A stretch of DNA of 64,000 bases, from assembly GCF_030406405.1 (NCBI RefSeq), contig NZ_JAUEPL010000008.1, forward strand, positions 1 through 64,000. The letters run 5' to 3'. Under the pieces are notes generated by a model. That model was not told the DNA's origin. It did no database searches and saw nothing but the letters and a program-made list of their open reading frames with translations. Both the position numbers and the translations under genes were made by a program. Positions within the stretch are counted from its first letter, which is position 1, and each line of letters starts with the position of its first letter. Shown here in pieces: positions 39,177 through 49,734 of the stretch. The stretch comes from Streptomyces ficellus (GTDB lineage Bacteria > Actinomycetota > Actinomycetes > Streptomycetales > Streptomycetaceae).

Positions 39177-41864
39177 ATGGCCGACGAGAACACCCCCGTG
39201 GTGATGCCCGAAGAGGAGCCCGCCGTTCCCGGCGTGGGCCTGCGTGTCGAGCCTGTCGGGCTCGAGACCGAGATGCAGCGCTCGTACCTGGACTACGCGA
39301 TGTCCGTCATCGTGTCGCGAGCCCTGCCCGACGTGCGGGACGGCCTCAAGCCCGTCCACCGCCGCGTGCTGTACGCGATGTACGACGGGGGCTACCGGCC
39401 CGAGAAGGGCTTCTACAAGTGCGCCCGCGTCGTCGGTGACGTCATGGGTACGTACCACCCGCACGGCGACACCTCGATCTACGACGCCCTGGTCCGCCTG
39501 GCCCAGCCGTGGTCGATGCGTATGCCGCTCGTGGACTCCAACGGCAACTTCGGTTCCCCGGGCAACGACCCGGCCGCCGCCATGCGGTACACCGAGTGCA
39601 AGATGATGCCGCTGGCCATGGAGATGCTCCGGGACATCGACGAGGAGACCGTCGACTTCCAGGACAACTACGACGGCCGTAACCAGGAGCCCACCGTCCT
39701 GCCGGCGCGCTTCCCCAACCTGCTGGTGAACGGCTCGGCCGGCATCGCGGTCGGTATGGCGACCAACATCCCGCCGCACAACCTGCGCGAGGTCGCCGCC
39801 GGTGCCCAGTGGGCGCTGGAGCACCCCGAGGCCACGCACGAGGAGCTGCTCGACGCGCTCATCGAGCGGATCAAGGGCCCGGACTTCCCGTCCGGCGCGC
39901 TGGTCGTCGGCCGCAAGGGCATCGAGGAGGCGTACCGCACGGGGCGCGGCTCCATCACGATGCGCGCGGTCGTCGAGGTCGAGGAGATCCAGAACCGCCA
40001 GTGCCTGGTGGTCACCGAGCTGCCCTACCAGGTCAACCCGGACAACCTCGCGCAGAAGATCGCCGACCTCGTCAAGGACGGCAAGATCGGCGGCATCGCG
40101 GACGTCCGCGACGAGACCAGCTCCCGTACCGGCCAGCGGCTCGTCATCGTGCTGAAGCGGGACGCGGTCGCCAAGGTCGTCCTCAACAACCTCTACAAGC
40201 ACACCGACCTCCAGACGAACTTCGGCGCCAACATGCTGGCGCTCGTCGACGGCGTGCCGCGCACGCTCTCGCTGGACGCGTTCATCCGTCACTGGGTGAC
40301 GCACCAGATCGAGGTCATCGTCCGCCGTACGCGCTTCCGCCTGCGCAAGGCGGAGGAGCGGGCACACATCCTGCGCGGTCTGCTCAAGGCGCTGGACGCG
40401 ATCGACGAGGTCATCGCGCTGATCCGGCGCAGCGACACGGTCGAGGTGGCGCGCGAGGGCCTGATGGGCCTGCTGGAGATCGACGAGATCCAGGCCAACG
40501 CCATCCTTGAGATGCAGCTGCGCCGGCTCGCCGCCCTGGAGCGCCAGAAGATCGTCGCCGAGCACGACGAGCTCCAGGCGAAGATCAACGAGTACAACCA
40601 GATCCTGGCGTCGGAATCCCGCCAGCGCCAGATCGTCAGCGAGGAGCTGGCCGCGCTCGTCGAGAAGTACGGCGACGACCGCCGCTCCAAGCTGGTGCCC
40701 TTCGACGGCGACATGTCCATGGAGGACCTGATCGCCGAGGAGGACATCGTCGTCACGATCACGCGTGGCGGCTATGTGAAGCGTACGAAGACGGACGACT
40801 ACCGCTCGCAGAAGCGCGGCGGCAAGGGCGTGCGGGGCACGAAGCTGAAGGAAGACGACATCGTCGACCACTTCTTCGTCTCCACCACGCACCACTGGCT
40901 GCTGTTCTTCACCAACAAGGGCCGGGTCTACCGCGCCAAGGCGTACGAACTGCCGGACGCCGGCCGCGACGCGCGCGGCCAGCACGTCGCCAACCTGCTG
41001 GCCTTCCAGCCGGACGAGCAGATCGCCGAGATCCTCGCCATCCGCGACTACGAGGCGGCGCCCTACCTGGTGCTCGCCACCAAGGGCGGTCTGGTGAAGA
41101 AGACCGCGCTGAAGGACTACGACTCGCCGCGCTCCGGTGGTGTCATCGCGATCAACCTCCGGGAGACTCCGGACGGCAGCGACGACGAGCTGATCGGCGC
41201 CGAGCTGGTGTCGGCCGACGACGACCTGCTGCTCATCAGCAGGAAGGCGCAGTCGATCCGGTTCACCGCGACGGACGAGGCACTGCGTCCGATGGGGCGT
41301 GCCACGTCCGGCGTCAAGGGGATGAGTTTCCGGGAAGGCGACGAGCTGCTCTCGATGAATGTGGTCCGGCCCGGTACGTTCGTCTTCACCGCGACGGACG
41401 GCGGGTACGCGAAGCGCACCCGTGTCGACGAGTACCGCGTCCAGGGTCGTGGCGGCCTCGGCATCAAGGCTGCCAAGATCGTGGAGGACCGCGGCTCGCT
41501 CGTCGGCGCGCTGGTGGTGGAGGAGAACGACGAGATCCTCGCCATCACGCTGTCCGGTGGTGTGATTCGTACGCGAGTCAACGAAGTCAGGGAGACGGGC
41601 CGTGACACCATGGGCGTCCAACTGATCAACCTGGGCAAGCGCGATGCCGTCGTCGGTATCGCTCGCAACGCCGAGGCCGGTCGCGAGGCCGAGGCGGTCG
41701 AAGGGGCCGACGAGCTCGAAGCGACCGACGAGGTAGCAGCGACCGGGACGGACACGGTCGAAGCGACCGAAGGTACCGAACGGACCGAGGCCGCCGCAGC
41801 GAGCGGCGCCGCGGCCGAGGCAGTCGAGGGCACGGAGCCCTCGGCCGGGGAGCACGAGGAGTAG
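39177..41864 (+). CDS. gyrA: DNA gyrase subunit A
   Basis: DNA-cleaving subunit. The 895-residue protein has the catalytic tyrosine Y138 in [10 protein letters not shown], the quinolone region [20 protein letters not shown], where the position of E. coli Ser83 is Thr99, and six C-terminal blade repeats including the GyrA box QKRGGKG. The last 65 residues are an Ala/Glu/Thr-rich acidic tail, long for the family, which in other species modulates supercoiling. A DUF3566 gene follows 3 bp after the stop. Confidence 0.97.
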   Translation: MADENTPVVMPEEEPAVPGVGLRVEPVGLETEMQRSYLDYAMSVIVSRALPDVRDGLKPVHRRVLYAMYDGGYRPEKGFYKCARVVGDVMGTYHPHGDTSIYDALVRLAQPWSMRMPLVDSNGNFGSPGNDPAAAMRYTECKMMPLAMEMLRDIDEETVDFQDNYDGRNQEPTVLPARFPNLLVNGSAGIAVGMATNIPPHNLREVAAGAQWALEHPEATHEELLDALIERIKGPDFPSGALVVGRKGIEEAYRTGRGSITMRAVVEVEEIQNRQCLVVTELPYQVNPDNLAQKIADLVKDGKIGGIADVRDETSSRTGQRLVIVLKRDAVAKVVLNNLYKHTDLQTNFGANMLALVDGVPRTLSLDAFIRHWVTHQIEVIVRRTRFRLRKAEERAHILRGLLKALDAIDEVIALIRRSDTVEVAREGLMGLLEIDEIQANAILEMQLRRLAALERQKIVAEHDELQAKINEYNQILASESRQRQIVSEELAALVEKYGDDRRSKLVPFDGDMSMEDLIAEEDIVVTITRGGYVKRTKTDDYRSQKRGGKGVRGTKLKEDDIVDHFFVSTTHHWLLFFTNKGRVYRAKAYELPDAGRDARGQHVANLLAFQPDEQIAEILAIRDYEAAPYLVLATKGGLVKKTALKDYDSPRSGGVIAINLRETPDGSDDELIGAELVSADDDLLLISRKAQSIRFTATDEALRPMGRATSGVKGMSFREGDELLSMNVVRPGTFVFTATDGGYAKRTRVDEYRVQGRGGLGIKAAKIVEDRGSLVGALVVEENDEILAITLSGGVIRTRVNEVRETGRDTMGVQLINLGKRDAVVGIARNAEAGREAEAVEGADELEATDEVAATGTDTVEATEGTERTEAAAASGAAAEAVEGTEPSAGEHEE

Positions 41865-41867
41865 AGC

Positions 41868-42485
41868 GTGAGTGGAGCCACGGGCGCCGGATCGGCCGCT
41901 TCTGGAACGAGCGGCGCCCGTGGCCCTGCCACGGACTCCCAGGGGGACACGGTGACCACCTACGACGACGGGCCGCTGCCCGACGAACGGCCCGCGGCCG
42001 GGAAGCAGACGGCGCAGCCCTACCACCCGCCGCAGGCGTACGCCGCTCAGGGCGGCGGCGGCAGCGCCACGGGGACGGTCCGCCGGCCCCGTACGGGCGC
42101 GAAGACGACGCCGCGTACGCGCAAGGCACGGCTGCGGGTGGCGAAGGCCGATCCGTGGTCGGTGATGAAGGTCAGCTTCCTGCTCTCCATCGCGCTGGGC
42201 ATCTGCACGGTGGTGGCGGCGGCGGTGCTGTGGATGGTCATGGACGCGATGGGCGTCTTCTCGACCGTCGGCGGAACGATCAGCGAGGCCACCGGCTCCA
42301 ACGAGAGCAACGGCTTCGATCTGCAGTCGTTCCTGTCGCTGCCGCGCGTGCTGATCTTCACGTCGGTGATCGCGGTCATCGACGTGGTGCTCGCCACGGC
42401 CCTGGCGACCCTGGGTGCCTTCATCTACAACCTGTCGGCCGGCTTCGTGGGCGGTGTCGAGCTCACGCTGGCCGAGGACGAGTAG
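41868..42485 (+). CDS. DUF3566 membrane protein
   Basis: A 205-residue protein conserved directly after gyrA in actinobacteria (Cwsa/DUF3566 region). A Gly/Pro-rich cytoplasmic half is followed by two transmembrane helices: VSFLLSIALGICTVVAAAVL and LIFTSVIAVIDVVLATALAT. The motif KADPWSVMKVSFLLS is typical. GTG 41868 starts 3 bp after gyrA, so the two genes are coupled. Function unknown; membership of the gyrBA transcript is likely. Confidence 0.85.
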   Translation: MSGATGAGSAASGTSGARGPATDSQGDTVTTYDDGPLPDERPAAGKQTAQPYHPPQAYAAQGGGGSATGTVRRPRTGAKTTPRTRKARLRVAKADPWSVMKVSFLLSIALGICTVVAAAVLWMVMDAMGVFSTVGGTISEATGSNESNGFDLQSFLSLPRVLIFTSVIAVIDVVLATALATLGAFIYNLSAGFVGGVELTLAEDE

Positions 42486-42567
42486 GACCCATAGGGGCCC
42501 CGGCCCCGGCGATTTGGGTACTCGCCGCTCCGTGCGCTAATCTTCAGAGGTCAGCGCGCAGCGCGGA

Positions 42568-42641
42568 GGGGCTATAGCTCAGTTGGTTAGAGCGCATCCC
42601 TGATAAGGATGAGGCCACAGGTTCAAATCCTGTTAGCCCCA
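42568..42641 (+). tRNA. tRNA-Ile (GAT anticodon)
   Basis: A 74-nt cloverleaf. The acceptor stem GGGGCTA pairs with TAGCCCC, followed by discriminator A. The D-arm is AGCTCAGTTGGTTAGAGC, the anticodon loop is CTGATAA with anticodon GAT, and the T-arm is ACAGGTTCAAATCCTGT. The CCA end is not encoded. Confidence 0.97.
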
Positions 42642-42647
42642 CAGTGA

Positions 42648-42690
42648 CGATCGGCCCGGACGGAGATTATCCGCCCGGGCCGATCGCTTT
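42648..42690 (+). terminator. Terminator after tRNA-Ile
   Basis: CGATCGGCCCGG at 42648-42659 pairs exactly with CCGGGCCGATCG at 42675-42686, extended by an inner CGGA/TCCG pairing, and is followed by CTTT. Confidence 0.8.
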
Positions 42691-42840
42691 GCGCCGATGC
42701 CTTTGGGCCGATGCCTTTGCGCCGATGCTTTGTGCGGATGGCTTTGTGCCGGTGTCTTCGTACGGGGGGCCATACGGCGAGGACTCCTACCGGAGTCCTA
42801 CGGAGTCCTACGGCGAGTCGGCCGGCGAGTCGGCCGGCCG
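42687..42840. repeat. Degenerate short tandem repeats
   Basis: Five 13-14-bp units of the type CTTTGNGCCGATGC at 42687-42755, then a second pair of short repeats (CGGAGTCCTA twice and CGGCGAGTCGGC twice) at 42791-42840. No gene is seen in this stretch between tRNA-Ile and the DLW-39 gene. Function unknown; slippage products are the simplest explanation. Confidence 0.6.
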
Positions 42841-42927
42841 GGACGTAGGTCACCGATCGGTATCGGTCGGTGTGTATAGTCGGGCGCCAAGAAGGTCTCC
42901 TACGTCAAGGAAAGACGAGGTCGCGCG

Positions 42928-43062
42928 GTGAAGAAGCTTCTCCTGGTCGCACTGGCCGCCATCGGCGGGCTCCTCGTGTACCGCCAGATCCAGGCGGACC
43001 GCGCCGAGCAGGATCTGTGGACGGAGGCGACCGACTCCGTGCCCGCAGGTTCCGGTGTCTGA
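42928..43062 (+). CDS. DLW-39 family mini-protein
   Basis: A 44-residue protein starting at GTG 42928: a basic start (MKKLLLVALAAIGGLLVYRQ) forms a single membrane helix, followed by the invariant Asp-Leu-Trp at residues 29-31 (AEQDLWTEATDSVP) that names the family. It is conserved in Streptomyces near gyrA and easily missed by annotation. Function unknown; probably a membrane-associated regulator or accessory protein. Confidence 0.85.
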   Translation: MKKLLLVALAAIGGLLVYRQIQADRAEQDLWTEATDSVPAGSGV

Positions 43063-43267
43063 GACGCAAGCACGTCTGCCTACGGACCCCGGTCGCTGAA
43101 ACGCGGCCGGGGTTCTCTGCTGCCCGCTGCCTTTTCCGCCTTTCTCCCGGCTCGATTTTCTCCAGGCGCTTCTTTCTGTTGCCGGACCGTGACAGTGAGT
43201 CCCTTGAGTTCACGTACGCAAATCGCTAGCTTGCGAGGGCAAAATTGACTGGTCTCGGTCAGGGGGA

Positions 43268-44701
43268 ATGCGCGTGAAGAGGCGGTGCGGCAAGGGAGGA
43301 CGGATCGGCCGGATGGTGGCGCCGGCGGTGGTGACGGCGCTGTGCGCGGTGGCGACACTGCCGGGCGGGGCGTCGGCGGACGAGGCGACCGGTGCCGGGG
43401 CGGGCGGGGCAACCGGTGGCGGGTCGGGCGGGGCGTACGCCTTCGCCGACGGCATCAAGCCGATCACCGGGGCGGCGACCACCAGCGACGCACCACGGCT
43501 GGACGCGGGCGCGGTGTACCGGGACGCGATCACGGGCGGCGCCAAGCGCATCTACCGCCTCGACCTGGACGCGAAGACCAACGCGTATGTCTCGGCCGTC
43601 GCCGTGCCCGAGGCGGACAGCACGGTGGACAGGTCCGACAGTCTGAAGGTGTCCCTCCAGGACCGGAACGGCTTCAACTGCAGCGCCAACGACGCGCGTT
43701 TCGGCTCTGCCGATTTCGCCCGCCCGGTGGCTGCCTATGCGCACCGGACGATGAACAGGGACAGCTCCTTCTGCCAGGACGCCGGTCCGTACTACGTCGT
43801 CGTCGAGCGCGACAGCAAGGCCACCTCCTCCCCCGAGGCTTGGGACCTGGAGATCCGCCACGAGCTGGAGCCCAAGCTCAAGACCGAGGGCCCGACCGCG
43901 GCCCCCGAGGAGTGGGCCAGTGCCTCGCCTCCCGCGCCGGCCGGCGGACCACGGGAGCGGGCCGGCGGCACCAGCTTCTTCGACGCGACCGGCCTCACCG
44001 AGGGCGAGTGGACGGACCGGATCGAGCCCGGTCGGTCGCGCTTCTACCGGGTTCCGGTCAACTGGGGGCAGCAGCTCTTCGCCAGCGCCGACCTGGGCAG
44101 CTCGTCCGGCAACGGCTTCGTGGGCAGCGCGCTCGCCGTCACGCTGTTCAACCCCGTGCAGGGGGTGGTGAGCAGCAGCGACTCGGTCTCCTACGACGGG
44201 AAGCAGAAGTCCGCCGCACTGGAACCGCTGCCACCGGTGAAGTACGAGAACCGTTTCGACTCCGGCTCCAAGTTCGTGAACACGCGGTTCGCGGGCTGGT
44301 ACTACCTGCGGGTCAGCCTGAACCCGGAGGTCGGGGAGGAGTTCGGGCGCAAGCCGTACGGTCTGACGCTGCGGATCAACGTGGAGGGCACCCCGGCGGC
44401 GGCCCCGGCCTACGACGGTCAGGCCGGCATCTTCGCCGTCACGGAGGCGGACCAGGAGGCGGCGGCGAACGGGCAGAGCGGTCCCGAGGCGGCGAAGAGC
44501 GGCACGATGCGGTTGGTCGCCGCTGCCGGGATCGGCGCAGGTTCGGTACTGGTGCTCGGACTGGTGGCGTGGACCCTGCTGGCGCGTCGGAGCGCGGCGA
44601 GGGCGGCTTCGGCGACGGGTGCGGGTGCGGGTGCGGGCACGGGTGCCGCTGCCGCGACGGAGACGGGGCCGACGCGGTACGGACCGCCCGCCGCCTGGTG
44701 A
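43268..44701 (+). CDS. Secreted, membrane-anchored protein of unknown function
   Basis: A 477-residue exported protein. A signal peptide (about residues 12-37, APAVVTALCAVATLPGGASA) is followed by two repeated beta-rich modules with the same theme (IYRLDLDAKTNAYVSAVAVP; FYRVPVNWGQQLFASADLG), each about 130 residues and similar to pre-peptidase-type jelly folds, then a C-terminal transmembrane helix (AAGIGAGSVLVLGLVAWTLL) and an Ala/Gly tail. Two cysteines in the first module may form a disulfide. Next to a Ser/Thr kinase gene of the opposite orientation. No known family assigned. Confidence 0.7.
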   Translation: MRVKRRCGKGGRIGRMVAPAVVTALCAVATLPGGASADEATGAGAGGATGGGSGGAYAFADGIKPITGAATTSDAPRLDAGAVYRDAITGGAKRIYRLDLDAKTNAYVSAVAVPEADSTVDRSDSLKVSLQDRNGFNCSANDARFGSADFARPVAAYAHRTMNRDSSFCQDAGPYYVVVERDSKATSSPEAWDLEIRHELEPKLKTEGPTAAPEEWASASPPAPAGGPRERAGGTSFFDATGLTEGEWTDRIEPGRSRFYRVPVNWGQQLFASADLGSSSGNGFVGSALAVTLFNPVQGVVSSSDSVSYDGKQKSAALEPLPPVKYENRFDSGSKFVNTRFAGWYYLRVSLNPEVGEEFGRKPYGLTLRINVEGTPAAAPAYDGQAGIFAVTEADQEAAANGQSGPEAAKSGTMRLVAAAGIGAGSVLVLGLVAWTLLARRSAARAASATGAGAGAGTGAAAATETGPTRYGPPAAW

Positions 44702-44725
44702 CGGCGGGCGGGCATCGGGGCGCGG

Positions 44726-46000
<1,275 letters not shown>

Positions 46001-46046
46001 TGCGCTGCGCCCGCTCCCCGTTCCCTGCCACGGCGTCCTGCCGCGG

Positions 46047-46595
46047 TCAGCTCTGATGCGACTCGTAGTGGGCGACCGCGTCCGCGGTGCGCCCGGCGCC
46101 GTACACCCGGAGGAACTCTGCCAGTTCCGGGTGGGTGGGGGCGAGGGTGTCGGCGGCGTCGATGATGTCACCGGCGGCCGCGACCGAGCGGAGCAGCGAC
46201 TGGATCTCGCGGACCACGCGGCGTACGGTCGGCGCGCCCGAGCTGGCGGTCGTCTGGCTGGTGCTGGTGAGCACCGAGCCGCCCTGGGACTTCTTGATCT
46301 CGTCCATCCGGTCGGTGGCCTCGGCGGCGCTCACACTGCCGTCGGCGACCTGCCCGGCCAGCTCCTGCAGGGCCTGGACGCGCTGGACCACGGCCGGGTT
46401 GCCGATCTTGGCGCGCTGGCCGCTCATCAGCTGGGAAAGCATCGGAGCCGACAGCCCGAGCACCGCCGCGAGCCGGGCCTGGTTCAGGCCCAGATCGTCG
46501 ATGAGCCTACGAAAGAGCGCCCCCAGCGGCTCCCCGTACCAACTGCGCTGAAGCTCTCTGGCTCTCGCGGTCGCTTCCTGCTGCGCTGCATCCAT
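46047..46595 (-). CDS. Helix-turn-helix transcriptional regulator
   Basis: A 182-residue DNA-binding protein. From ATG 46595 it reads MDAAQQEATARARELQRSWY, then a helix-turn-helix of the XRE/MerR-like shape (LGLNQARLAAVLGLSAPMLS, QLMSGQRAKIGNP) and a long helical C-terminal half. The upstream frame extends to 46703, but no RBS supports it. It lies 46 bp from the kinase gene on the same strand, so the two are likely co-transcribed, and the regulator could be a kinase substrate (inference). Confidence 0.85.
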   Translation of the reverse strand: MDAAQQEATARARELQRSWYGEPLGALFRRLIDDLGLNQARLAAVLGLSAPMLSQLMSGQRAKIGNPAVVQRVQALQELAGQVADGSVSAAEATDRMDEIKKSQGGSVLTSTSQTTASSGAPTVRRVVREIQSLLRSVAAAGDIIDAADTLAPTHPELAEFLRVYGAGRTADAVAHYESHQS

Positions 46596-46746
46596 TGCGT
46601 CTCCCCATCGCTTCGGTTCGCTGCTGCGAACCTCGCCCAGCATCTTACGGAGCGTGGTCGTCGACCGGGAGCCCCAAACCTTTTGCGGGGCACCCCCCGG
46701 CACCCGGTACTCTGGTCTGCGACACCCGCCGCTCGGCGGCAGTCCC

Positions 46747-46819
46747 GGGGCCTTAGCTCAGTTGGTAGAGCGCTGTCTTTGCATGGCAGATGTCAGGGGT
46801 TCGACTCCCCTAGGCTCCA
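46747..46819 (+). tRNA. tRNA-Ala (TGC anticodon)
   Basis: A 73-nt cloverleaf. The acceptor GGGGCCT pairs with AGGCTCC with one G-T pair, and discriminator A follows. The D-arm is TAGCTCAGTTGGTAGAGC, the anticodon loop TTTGCAT contains TGC, and the T-arm is AGGGGTTCGACTCCCCT. CCA is not encoded. Confidence 0.97.
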
Positions 46820-46825
46820 CATCGC

Positions 46826-46867
46826 AGACCCCTCTGACCTGCAAAAATGCAGGCAGGGGGTCTTTTT
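46826..46867 (+). terminator. Rho-independent terminator after tRNA-Ala
   Basis: AGACCCC at 46826-46832 pairs with GGGGTCT; an inner CCTGC/GCAGG stem encloses AAAAAT. It is followed by TTTTT at 46863-46867, one of the few hairpins in this window with a T-run. Confidence 0.85.
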
Positions 46868-47819
46868 GTCCCGATTTTCTGTGTTGATACGTCAACGCGA
46901 TGGTGTTGACGAGAGGCGGTCAGAGGCCCGAGATTCCCGGGTACCTCGGGGTTTGCTGCCAGGCATCGCTCTCCCGTGGCTCTCCTAGGCTCAGACGGGA
47001 TGGTGGCTCGGAAGCAGGGGGCGGCCTGAGGCTTCGCTGAGGCTCGGCGAATACTTCACCGAGCGGCAGGACGCGCTGTACTCGGCAGTGACGGCCAAGG
47101 CCCACAGCCCGGTGCGGGCCCTATCCGTGCACGAAGATGCCGCCTGTCTGGGGCGCTGCGGAGCGCAGCATCCAGGCAAAGGTCCGGGAGCACTCCCGGG
47201 CCAGCCGGTGGTCGCCGAGTAAGAGGACGATGGAGGGCTGCCAACCGTTTTGCACGGCCAAGTAAGCGATGAGAACACGGTGACCCGGCCGTCGATTGCC
47301 TCGGGCAGGGCGACGGCCATCACCAGGCCGGCTGGCATGGCCGCGATCAGCACCAGCCGCATGCCGTGCGTGTCAGGTCGAAGAAGTTCGTGAACGAGAC
47401 GGTGGAGACCCAGGCCCACGGTGGCCCGATGGTGATTTTGATCGAGCCCAGGCAGGACGAAGAGGTCGTGGGTTCAAGCTCGACACGGGTCGGCGGCTCT
47501 GCGCATGGGCCGTGACTGACCGGCTGGGGCGCCCGGCGGGTCACTGACCCGCGCGTGTCGACGGCAAGCGACGGGCGGTCGCCGCCCCGAACGCCGAGCT
47601 GAGCGTGCCGGGCGCGAATAGCAGTAGGCGCCATAAGGCTGTGCCCGAACGGAAGGCCAGCGGGCACCCGGTGTGCCGTGGCCGGACGGTGCAACCCGGG
47701 CCGTGGCTAAGCCGTTTGTCTACTCCTGCTCTCCCCCTTTCGTAGGATGTGGTGTACGTGAAGTGATGGAAGGATGCCGGTACAGAGCAGAGGAACGAGG
47801 ACCACACGGGGGAGAGGCC
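46868..47819. pseudogene. Gene-free stretch with degenerate coding remnants
   Basis: About 950 bp between tRNA-Ala and the cluster regulator with no intact gene. On the minus strand, near 47080-47290, one frame reads protein-like text (GHRVLIAYLAVQNGWQPSIV, LARECSRTFAWMLRSAAPQT) and then hits a stop, while the flanking protein-like text is in other frames. This looks like a decayed gene I cannot identify. The end of the stretch (47700-47819) should hold the regulator promoter. It separates the core chromosome from the biosynthetic cluster. Confidence 0.4.
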
Positions 47820-48917
47820 ATGGGGAGCCCGGTTCACGACAGTTCCACCGCATGTATCCAGGAGGCACCGGAAGCCGCTGCGGGGTCCCGGCTCCCCGAG
47901 CCTCCTGTGGAAAAGGTCCCCGTCCGAGCACTCCGGACGGCCGATTCGCCACGACTGACGCGCATCAGCGAGGAGCACGTACGTCTCCTCGCGGAGACCG
48001 GTACCGCGTTACCGCCCATCGTCGTGCACCGTGCCACCATGCGCGTCATCGACGGGACGCACCGGGTGCACGCCGCGCTGCTGCGCGGGGACGAGGAGAT
48101 CGGCGTCCGGTTCTTCGACGGGGACGCGAGGGACGCGTTCGTCTTCGCCGTCCGGTCGAACATCACCCACGGGCTGCCGCTCCGGATCGCCGAGCGCACC
48201 TCGGCCGCCCGGCGCATCATCGGCACTCATCCGCACTGGTCGGACCGGGCCATCGCGGAGGCCGTCGGACTGACCGCCAAGACCGTCGCCGGGGTGCGCA
48301 GGAGTTCGACCGAGGAGGGTCCGCAGTCGAACAGCCGAGTGGGCAAGGACGGCCGGGTCCGGCCGCTGGACGGCGCCGCGGGCAGGCTGCACGCCCACAA
48401 GCTGCTCCTCCGCAACCCCGAAATGCCGCTACGGCTGATTGCGCAGGAGGCCGGCATCTCCATCTCCACCGTCTGGGACGTCCGCGCGCGGATCAAGCGC
48501 GGGGAGGACCCGGTGCCCCCGCGGCAGCGGAAGATGATGGCGGCCGCGGCCGAGGAGCGGCCACAACGCGCCGGGTCCGCCCGGGCCGGCAGCCGTGAAG
48601 AGGACGCCGGCCGCGGCGCGGGCACCGTTGCGCGGCAGGAGGCTCACGCGTCGGAGTCCGTCGTCTCCGAGACGCTGGAGCGGCTGCGCAAGGACCCGTC
48701 GCTGCGGTTCAGCGCCGCGGGCCGGGACTTCCTGCGCTGGGTGGAGTCCCGGGTCATCTCCCCGCAGGAATGGAGCCAGTTCATCGACAGACTTCCGCCG
48801 CACCAGGCCAACTTAATAGTGGAGATAGCCAGGAAGAACGCCGGTCTGTGGCGGGATTTCGCCGAGCAGCTCCGGGCGAGGCAGGCCCTGGTGGAGAGCG
48901 CGGCCGAGGTCGACTGA
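47820..48917 (+). CDS. ParB/StrR-like cluster-situated transcriptional regulator
   Basis: A 365-residue regulator with the ParB/sulfiredoxin-like fold at about residues 30-110 (LPPIVVHRATMRVIDGTHRV, HAALLRGDEEIGVRFFDGDA), then helix-turn-helix segments (SDRAIAEAVGLTAKTVAGVR; LRLIAQEAGISISTVWDVRA). This is the architecture of StrR, NovG and related pathway activators. ATG 47820 follows GGGGGAGAGG. Codon 332 is TTA (48813-48815), so translation should depend on the bldA tRNA. It is the first gene of the biosynthetic cluster and the most likely activator; a candidate operator array lies at 51988-52046. Confidence 0.85.
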   Translation: MGSPVHDSSTACIQEAPEAAAGSRLPEPPVEKVPVRALRTADSPRLTRISEEHVRLLAETGTALPPIVVHRATMRVIDGTHRVHAALLRGDEEIGVRFFDGDARDAFVFAVRSNITHGLPLRIAERTSAARRIIGTHPHWSDRAIAEAVGLTAKTVAGVRRSSTEEGPQSNSRVGKDGRVRPLDGAAGRLHAHKLLLRNPEMPLRLIAQEAGISISTVWDVRARIKRGEDPVPPRQRKMMAAAAEERPQRAGSARAGSREEDAGRGAGTVARQEAHASESVVSETLERLRKDPSLRFSAAGRDFLRWVESRVISPQEWSQFIDRLPPHQANLIVEIARKNAGLWRDFAEQLRARQALVESAAEVD

Positions 48918-48993
48918 GCACCCGCTTCGTGAGCACCCGCCCGGCGCCCGCGCCGGTCACGGTGTGCGGGAACGGCCGCCCGGCCGCGCTGTG

Positions 48994-49512
48994 TCAGGCA
49001 CGGGCGTCCGGCACGGGCGCGGTGAGCGCCGGGAACCGGGGCAACCGGGCGTCGGGGCGGGCCAGGTAGAGCCGGGTCTGCTCCGCGCTGCACACGACGG
49101 CCCCGTCCTCCTTCTCGATGCTGATCGACAGCACCAGTTCCAGGAAGCCGCGCGGCCTGGTACGCGCGCCGACTATGCCCACCCCGGCCCGCAGCCTGCA
49201 CCCGACCTCGGCCGGGGCGCGGAACCGTACCCGGTCGAGCCGCTGGTTCAGGCCCGAGGCGGACCAGTCGAGGTCCAGCAGGCTGTCCGTCAGGTAGGTC
49301 ACGAGGGACAGGACCAGGAACCCGTGGGCCACCGGTGTGCCGTACGGCCCGTCGGCCGCCCGGCCGGGGTCCACATGGATGTCCTGCCAGTCGCGGGTGA
49401 CATCGGCGAACGCGTTGACGTCCGGCTGGGTGATCTCGAACCAGTCGCTGTGGCCGCAGTGCTGCCCGGCCCGCTCCTGATACCACTCGGCTATTTCCTG
49501 CAGTGTGACCAC
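48994..49512 (-). CDS. MaoC-like (R)-hydratase/dehydratase
   Basis: A 172-residue hot-dog-fold protein. The catalytic motif of (R)-specific enoyl hydratases is visible: ITQPDVNAFADVTRDWQDIH and VDPGRAADGPYGTPVAHGFL (Asp/His pair). It resembles NodN and MaoC dehydratases. With the KAS, ketoreductase and enoyl reductase encoded at 58.8-61.6 kb it would supply the missing dehydration step of an acyl-chain elongation cycle. It is transcribed away from the small membrane protein gene. Confidence 0.85.
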   Translation of the reverse strand: MVTLQEIAEWYQERAGQHCGHSDWFEITQPDVNAFADVTRDWQDIHVDPGRAADGPYGTPVAHGFLVLSLVTYLTDSLLDLDWSASGLNQRLDRVRFRAPAEVGCRLRAGVGIVGARTRPRGFLELVLSISIEKEDGAVVCSAEQTRLYLARPDARLPRFPALTAPVPDARA

Positions 49513-49734
49513 GTCGGCCCCCGGGGGAATTGGATTCGGAAACGGATGGAGAAACAGGCGGATGAGAAGTGGATGGTGGAGAAGCAGGAGATGGGCAAGT
49601 AGGCGGATGAAGTATTAGTCGGAGGAAGTGCCTCGGGTTTATTCCCAGGCATTTGTTCGCCTATAGTCGCTGGCGCGGCAACAGTCTTCGCGGTGCCGCG
49701 ATTCAGGTCAAGAGCGGGAAGGAAAGGATGCGAG
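49513..49734. promoter_or_regulatory. Divergent promoter region with a purine-rich tract
   Basis: The 222 bp between the divergent MaoC and small-protein genes. Positions 49537-49611 are about 80 percent purine on the plus strand and contain the direct repeat AGGCGGATGA at 49556-49565 and 49601-49610, 45 bp apart. The region is AT-richer after 49610. An RBS AAGGAAAGG precedes ATG 49735. Confidence 0.45.

Noticed and set aside
46810..46995. The tRNA-Ala 3' end CCTAGGCTC reappears near 46,986, which could be an attachment-site repeat.
   Set aside because: Only about nine bases match and they lie next to the tRNA; too short to support an att pair, and no integrase is seen.
47347..47694. A minus-strand frame of 115 codons near 47.5 kb, as a possible gene.
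   Set aside because: It contains typical spurious high-GC text (RVELEPTTSSS) and no RBS or family features.
47716..47748. TTGTCT and TAGGAT as a promoter for the cluster regulator.
   Set aside because: The spacer is 21 bp, too long for a normal sigma-70-type promoter.
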